Source: Neobacillus cucumis
GTDB taxonomy: Bacteria > Bacillota > Bacilli > Bacillales_B > DSM-18226
Assembly (NCBI RefSeq): GCF_016107705.1
Contig: NZ_JAEHGC010000001.1
Coordinates: 930,001-994,000, forward strand
Direction of reading: 5' to 3'
DNA length: 64,000 bases
The position numbers and the translations under genes were made by a program. Each line of letters opens with the position of its first letter. Within the stretch, counting starts at the first letter, position 1. Positions 59,465-64,000 of the stretch are shown here, in pieces. The notes under the pieces were generated by a model. The model saw only the letters and a list, made by a program, of their open reading frames with translations, ran no database searches and was not told the DNA's origin.

Positions 59465-60268
59465 TTAGTTTTTATTCGACAAATAGTCACTAACTATTGT
59501 ACCAAACTTTTCAGCATCTTCCACATGGATTGCATGTCCACTTTTTTGAACAGCAATCCATATACCATTTTCAAGCTTTTTCATCATTTTTTCTGCAATC
59601 CGACAAAACTTAGCATCTTTTTCACCAGTCAGCAGTAAAACCTCACAGGATAACTGACTTAAGTTCTCCCACCAAGAGGGCTGAGAACCTGTTCCCATTC
59701 CAATTAAACTGTTTGCAAGCCCAATCGGGGAGTTGTTTAAACGCTGTTTTCTAATTGACCTCTTCGTTTCAGCCGGAAGTTTTTCCATCGTTGCGAATAA
59801 TGGGATTGTCTCCCAATAATCAACAAATGATTGTATTCCTTCTTCTTTTATAAAACGAGCAAGTCGAAAATCATTCATAGAGCGATTTTTCCGTTCTTCT
59901 TCGGTTTCAAGACCAGGTGAAGCACTTTCCAAAATCAGCTTTCTTACCTTTTTAGGATAAAGAATGGCAAAGGTTAATGCAAGTCTCCCTCCCATTGAAT
60001 ATCCAAGAATATCAATCTGATTTATTCCTAGCTGTTCAAGTAAGAGATTCAAATCCCCCGCAGCTGACTCAATCTTATAGCGGTCTAATTCTTCGCTAAT
60101 TATGGTTTTGCCGTGGCCCACGATATCAGGAATGATTAATTTAGAATGTCCACCCCAAACAGAGCAAAACGGAGTCCAAGTGGAGGAATCCCCTGTAAAC
60201 CCATGAAGCAGAAGTAATGGAAAACCCGTTCCGCATATTTCGACATGAACCTGAAGTTTTTCAACCAT
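59465..60268 (-). CDS. menH: MenH (SHCHC synthase, YtxM)
   Basis: Alpha/beta hydrolase-fold lyase that removes pyruvate from SEPHCHC to form SHCHC. Oxyanion motif [13 protein letters not shown], nucleophile [10 protein letters not shown], acid in LTGEKDAKF and His in [11 protein letters not shown]. 267 aa from ATG 60268, whose codon overlaps the menD stop (TAATG); an ATG three codons earlier is possible. Lies between menD and menB as in B. subtilis. Confidence 0.93.
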   Translation of the reverse strand: MVEKLQVHVEICGTGFPLLLLHGFTGDSSTWTPFCSVWGGHSKLIIPDIVGHGKTIISEELDRYKIESAAGDLNLLLEQLGINQIDILGYSMGGRLALTFAILYPKKVRKLILESASPGLETEEERKNRSMNDFRLARFIKEEGIQSFVDYWETIPLFATMEKLPAETKRSIRKQRLNNSPIGLANSLIGMGTGSQPSWWENLSQLSCEVLLLTGEKDAKFCRIAEKMMKKLENGIWIAVQKSGHAIHVEDAEKFGTIVSDYLSNKN

Positions 60269-62022
60269 TACGTCCATTCATGTTCACCATTGACAAAATT
60301 TGATATTTCCCGGGAAACTGAACGCCAAAATTCGCGGTGTTCCTCCGTATTTTTCTCTCTATTTGTCACGAGTTCAAATACATTTAAACCAGTTGTTTTG
60401 GCATTATTCATAAGCGAATGGAAATGGTCCCAATCCTTAATTCTAGTAAAATTCCCTTTATACATTTTAACTGCATATTCAAAATCAAGATCTATTGGTG
60501 TTCCAAATAACAGCTCAAAATGAGTCGGATGTTCTGATTGTGGAAGAAAGGAGAAAATTCCTCCGCCATTATTATTTATAACAAGAATTTGAATGTCGAT
60601 TTCATGTAACTTTGCCGCTAATAATCCATTTAAATCATGGAAAAACGTTAAATCTCCTAATACCAGATAGAGCGGTTTTGAATATAAAGCTGCGCCTAAA
60701 GCAGTCGAAACAGTACCATCAATTCCATTCGCACCTCTATTGGCCATTACAGTAATCGATTTATCATTATTAAGGAAAAAGCTATCCAAGTCCCGTATAG
60801 GCATACTATTTCCGACAAATAAAGTGGCACCCTCTGGAAGCATGTCCGCCAACTGGGAGAATAATTTCGCTTCACTTAACTCGGTCGCATCACTTATCAT
60901 CCCCATATGGTCCTTCGTCAGTTGATTAACCCTTTTCCATCTATCTAAAAATGAGGCTGTCGATTTTCTCGTAACACTTGATTCTAACTTTTTACAAAAA
61001 GTTGATTCATTACAATAAATCATATTGGATGTTAATGCTGCAGGGTCACGCCAGCCTCCACCACTATCAATTACAAATTGGACTGCATTGTGATTTTCTT
61101 TTAAGAAGATTGTTAACGCTTTGGAAACGGGCATGGCTCCAAAACGAATCACTACATCAGGTTTTAGATTATTTTTCGCATCTTCATTCCGTAAAAATGT
61201 ATCATAAGCGTCGATGATATGCTCCTGATTATGCTTACCACTTCTTAGCTGTGATAACGGGTCAACCAGAATTGGGTAGTTTAAGGTTTCCGCCAGCTTT
61301 GTAACATTTTTTGTAAAATCCTTGTCCCCTATATTTCCGCATACAATAATTCCCTTTTCCTTATCCTCAAGAAACGCGGCGATCGCCTTAAATTGTTCAT
61401 CGTCTATCGTAACATCTCCGTTAATGACGTTTACATAGCCATTCGGGCGTTCTGTCACATGAAACAGCTCATCATTTAACTTTGGTATTAACGGCTCCCT
61501 AAAAGGAAAATTCAAATGGACAGGGCCAGCTGGGGCTTGTCTCGCAATAGCTGCTGCACGGGCGCAAACGGTCCTTGCATAGCGGATAATTTCATCACTT
61601 TTTTCAGGTAAAGCCATCTCTGAAAACCACTTAACATGATGACCATATAAATGAATTTGATCAATGGCCTGCGGTGCACCGACATTTCGAAGTTCATGCG
61701 GCCGGTCAGCCGTTAGTACGAGTAACGGTACCCTTGCGTATCGTGCCTCGACAATTGCAGGAAAATAATTGGCAGCGGCTGTTCCTGATGTGCACAGGAT
61801 CGCTACTGGGCGATTGGAAGCCTTTGCAATCCCTAATGCAAAGAACGCTGCTGAGCGTTCATCTACATGGATATGAAGTTTTAATTCCGGGTGTTCCGCA
61901 ATGATCATAGCCATTGGTGTAGAACGGGAGCCTGGGCTAACTACGACATCTGTTATGCCGGAGAGAACAAGCTCTGAAACAAATGCTGCAATATAGGCAG
62001 TTAGTGATTCTTGATGACTCAT
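60268..62022 (-). CDS. menD: SEPHCHC synthase MenD
   Basis: ThDP-dependent enzyme joining isochorismate and 2-oxoglutarate. 584 aa from ATG 62022 with GGAGGAAATT upstream. The ThDP glutamate region SPGSRSTPMAMI, LCTSGTAAANYFPAIVEA and the ThDP-binding GDLTFFHDLNGLLAA are intact. It starts one base from the end of menF. Confidence 0.96.
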   Translation of the reverse strand: MSHQESLTAYIAAFVSELVLSGITDVVVSPGSRSTPMAMIIAEHPELKLHIHVDERSAAFFALGIAKASNRPVAILCTSGTAAANYFPAIVEARYARVPLLVLTADRPHELRNVGAPQAIDQIHLYGHHVKWFSEMALPEKSDEIIRYARTVCARAAAIARQAPAGPVHLNFPFREPLIPKLNDELFHVTERPNGYVNVINGDVTIDDEQFKAIAAFLEDKEKGIIVCGNIGDKDFTKNVTKLAETLNYPILVDPLSQLRSGKHNQEHIIDAYDTFLRNEDAKNNLKPDVVIRFGAMPVSKALTIFLKENHNAVQFVIDSGGGWRDPAALTSNMIYCNESTFCKKLESSVTRKSTASFLDRWKRVNQLTKDHMGMISDATELSEAKLFSQLADMLPEGATLFVGNSMPIRDLDSFFLNNDKSITVMANRGANGIDGTVSTALGAALYSKPLYLVLGDLTFFHDLNGLLAAKLHEIDIQILVINNNGGGIFSFLPQSEHPTHFELLFGTPIDLDFEYAVKMYKGNFTRIKDWDHFHSLMNNAKTTGLNVFELVTNREKNTEEHREFWRSVSREISNFVNGEHEWT

Positions 62023-62023
62023 A

Positions 62024-63424
62024 TTAATTTCCTCCAAGAGCACGAAGCATCGGTCTAAATTTTAAATCCGTCTCTAAATATTCACTTTCTGATTCAGAAT
62101 CAGCAACAACACCGCACCCAGCAAATAAGGAAACTTCCTTTCCCTGAATAAGGCCAGACCTAATCGCAACAGCAAATTCTCCATTTTCGCGATAATCCAC
62201 CCAGCCAAGTGGTGCTGCATAAAAGCCCCGGTCAAGTTTTTCTACTTCCCTGATTTTTTCAACCGCTTCTTTTTTGGGAAGTCCTCCAAGCGCTGGTGTT
62301 GGATGAAGCCTCTCAACTATATGAAGTAAAGCAGCATTGCTCTTAGCTCTTCCAACAACTGGTGTATATAGATGCTGAATATCTCTAATTTTCATTAATT
62401 GGGGCTTATCAGGAAGGATAATTTCTTCACACGACTCCTCTAAAGCTTCCTTAATCATTTCCACAACATACTCATGCTCAATTAGATTTTTCTTATCGTT
62501 TAATAAGGTTTCACCTAAGTATTCATCCTCTTCCTCTGTCTGGCCTCTCGAAATCGATCCGGCAAGACAAGTAGAAAAAATGTGAGTATCCTGCTTTTTT
62601 ATCAGCCGTTCAGGAGTAGCCCCGATAAAGCAATCTCCATTGGATTCAAACACAAAGAGATAACTATCCTGTTGCTGCTCAGATAACCGGTTTAATACGG
62701 ATTCCGGTTCAACCATAGCATTAAATAACAGACGGAGTTCACGGGCAAGAACTACCTTTTTTAACGGGCCAGTCTTTAAATCCTTCACAACTTCATCAAC
62801 GGACTCTTTCCACGATTCAGGAAAAATTTCTTTCGTCTTAAGGAGGTCTGCTGACTTTGTTTCGATCTTCTGATTGCTGGAACGTAAAAGCTGATTTCTC
62901 TCGTCCAGAATCTTTGTAAATAATGATTCATCATCATTTGGGGTACAAACAATGTTGGTTGTTAGAAAGGTTTGACCCTTTATAATACTTAACATGTATT
63001 TTGGGATATGAAACAGTGAATCAGGGTATTTTGACCAAAGATTTGTTTTTGGTTTATGAGGGTCAAAAGAAAATCCGCCAAACATGACAGGACCAATCCC
63101 CAATTGTGAATATGGATTAAAAATAAGGCTATCCTTTAAAAAAGTCTGCCATTCTTTATCAACATGAAAAAAGCGGTCAGTAGCCTGATCCGACTGAATT
63201 TGTTTTGATATTCCAATACCTGCTATCACCATTTCATCCGTCGGGTCCTTCCAGAAAAACCGTTCACCCAGATAGCGGTCCTTCCCAAGCATAAAAAATG
63301 TAAAAGGGTTCATCCAATCCATTTGATGAACTTCACTTACTAAAATGGATCGGCCAAGTTTTTTTGCTCTTGTAAGAGCCAAAAGGCCTCTTTCCTTTAA
63401 TTCTAATTCGTGAATGGTAACCAA
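62024..63424 (-). CDS. menF: Isochorismate synthase MenF
   Basis: Converts chorismate to isochorismate, the first committed menaquinone step. 466 aa of the anthranilate synthase I/chorismate-binding fold. VVLARELRLLF holds the water-activating Lys; SCLAGSISRG, HLYTPVVG, HPTPALGGLPK and FAGCGVVADSESESEYLET are family motifs. TTG 63424 is preferred (GGAGGG 7 nt upstream, and the resulting MVTIHELE fits B. subtilis MenF) over an open extension of 13 codons. First gene of the operon. Confidence 0.94.
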   Translation of the reverse strand: MVTIHELELKERGLLALTRAKKLGRSILVSEVHQMDWMNPFTFFMLGKDRYLGERFFWKDPTDEMVIAGIGISKQIQSDQATDRFFHVDKEWQTFLKDSLIFNPYSQLGIGPVMFGGFSFDPHKPKTNLWSKYPDSLFHIPKYMLSIIKGQTFLTTNIVCTPNDDESLFTKILDERNQLLRSSNQKIETKSADLLKTKEIFPESWKESVDEVVKDLKTGPLKKVVLARELRLLFNAMVEPESVLNRLSEQQQDSYLFVFESNGDCFIGATPERLIKKQDTHIFSTCLAGSISRGQTEEEDEYLGETLLNDKKNLIEHEYVVEMIKEALEESCEEIILPDKPQLMKIRDIQHLYTPVVGRAKSNAALLHIVERLHPTPALGGLPKKEAVEKIREVEKLDRGFYAAPLGWVDYRENGEFAVAIRSGLIQGKEVSLFAGCGVVADSESESEYLETDLKFRPMLRALGGN

Positions 63425-63482
63425 AAAAATCCCTCCAAAACAGCTGAAAAAGCTGTTATCCATTCATTTTCAAGCCTATTTA

Positions 63483-63512
63483 AACATACTACTCCCATTG
63501 TAAAAAAGTCAA
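63483..63512 (-). promoter_or_regulatory. Possible promoter of the men operon
   Basis: Minus strand TTGACT (63512-63507), 18-bp spacer, TATGTT (63488-63483), about 60 nt before menF. A moderate sigma-A match. Confidence 0.45.
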
Positions 63513-63775
63513 TAAATCCATGTCTTTTCCTTCTTTTTCATTCCTTATTATATAGTAAATATCTCTTTTTCGTATAAAAACAGTAAAATCAGGGATTTCC
63601 TGATGTTATCTAACCTATCTTTTCAATCAAACAGGTATTATCTGCTAGGCTAACTAATAAAATTCCATTGACACTGACTCTTTGTTTTCTTACACTTAGT
63701 ATTTGGAAAGATTGTTGGTCCTATTAGAAATTAAGCTTGGAATATAGATAAAATTTTAAAAGGGAGAGATTAAAT

Positions 63776-64000
63776 ATGCAGCCAAATTTACAGCGTTCAG
63801 CTGTGGAATCAAATCGTGGTTTTCAGGTTTGGTGGCAAATGACCCGCCCCCATACGCTAACGGCATCTTTTGTACCGGTCCTGCTTGGGACAGCACTAGC
63901 ACTTAAATATCAAAAAATTCACGTGGGACTTTTTATTGCTATGCTGATTGCCAGCTTGTTAATACAGGCAGCAACCAATATGTTTAATGAGTATTTTGAT
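63776..64000 (+). CDS. menA: 1,4-Dihydroxy-2-naphthoate polyprenyltransferase, 5' part
   Basis: First 75 codons of the UbiA-family membrane prenyltransferase that makes demethylmenaquinone. WWQMTRPHTLTASFVPVLLG is the typical first helix, and the Asp-rich motif starts at NMFNEYFD, cut by the window edge. AAAGGGAGAGAT precedes ATG 63776. Divergent from menF, as in B. subtilis. Confidence 0.93.
   Translation, partial: MQPNLQRSAVESNRGFQVWWQMTRPHTLTASFVPVLLGTALALKYQKIHVGLFIAMLIASLLIQAATNMFNEYFD

Overview
The window is chromosomal DNA of an AT-rich, endospore-forming member of the Bacillaceae, close to Bacillus or Neobacillus. This rests on gene order shared with the Bacillus subtilis yt* to men region (ytjP, ytzE, ytzG-ytgP, ytfP, cse60/yteV, rhodanese, leuS with a T-box, yttB, ytzC, ytqA-ytqB, ytpB-ytpA, ytoA, asnB, metK with an S-box, pckA, ytmB, ytmA, ytlACD, ytkD, luxS, ytjA, ytiB, menFDHBE, menA). 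It also rests on a sporulation gene, TTG/GTG starts, strong AGGAGG-type ribosome binding sites and abundant intrinsic terminators. I see no rRNA, tRNA, CRISPR array, prophage or intact insertion sequence.

Layout. 1-8 kb: a dipeptidase cut by the window edge, a DeoR-type mini-regulator, an amino acid permease, an ArsR/AHSA1 pair with visible operators, an orphan AAA ATPase, a proteobacterial-type SAM decarboxylase, and two copies of a GC-rich ~130 bp palindromic repeat. 8-31 kb: the conserved Bacillus backbone of a pseudouridine synthase, a flippase-like protein, flavoproteins, LeuRS, the tRNA-wobble pair ytqA-ytqB, terpene and phospholipid genes, AsnB, MetK and PckA. 31-34 kb: a nitrate/taurine/thiamine-precursor-type ABC transporter (ytlACD). 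33.6-46.7 kb: one large glycine-utilisation cluster, glyA-sdaAB-sdaAA-gcvT-gcvH-gcvPA-gcvPB-lipA-hesB-lpdA-purU, behind a tandem glycine riboswitch, and beside it an amino acid permease behind its own tandem glycine riboswitch. 47.9-53.4 kb: a dissolved-inorganic-carbon uptake operon (dabB-dabA-ybcI-ybcF) behind a structured leader RNA. 53.6-57 kb: small proteins, LuxS, YidD, a beta-carbonic anhydrase, a ZnuA-type lipoprotein with a Zur-like box, and DUF1540. 57-64 kb: the menaquinone operon menF-D-H-B-E, with menA starting divergently at the right edge.

How the genes work together. In the glycine cluster, cleavage of one glycine gives methylene-THF, which GlyA joins to a second glycine to make serine. 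SdaAAB turns serine into pyruvate, LipA and Lpd maintain GcvH, and PurU drains surplus formyl-THF. The dab operon imports CO2/bicarbonate and carries a carbonic-anhydrase homologue that has lost every zinc ligand.

The observations I rate highest are: (a) the dab leader RNA, where a strong terminator lies between a consensus promoter and the operon and leaves no room for a second promoter; (b) the zinc-less carbonic anhydrase in that operon; (c) a tiny membrane-anchored protein ending in DTTTGGT, translationally coupled to an ApbE flavin transferase, so a possible minimal flavinylation substrate; and (d) the two-riboswitch glycine regulon with an ACT-less serine dehydratase beta subunit.
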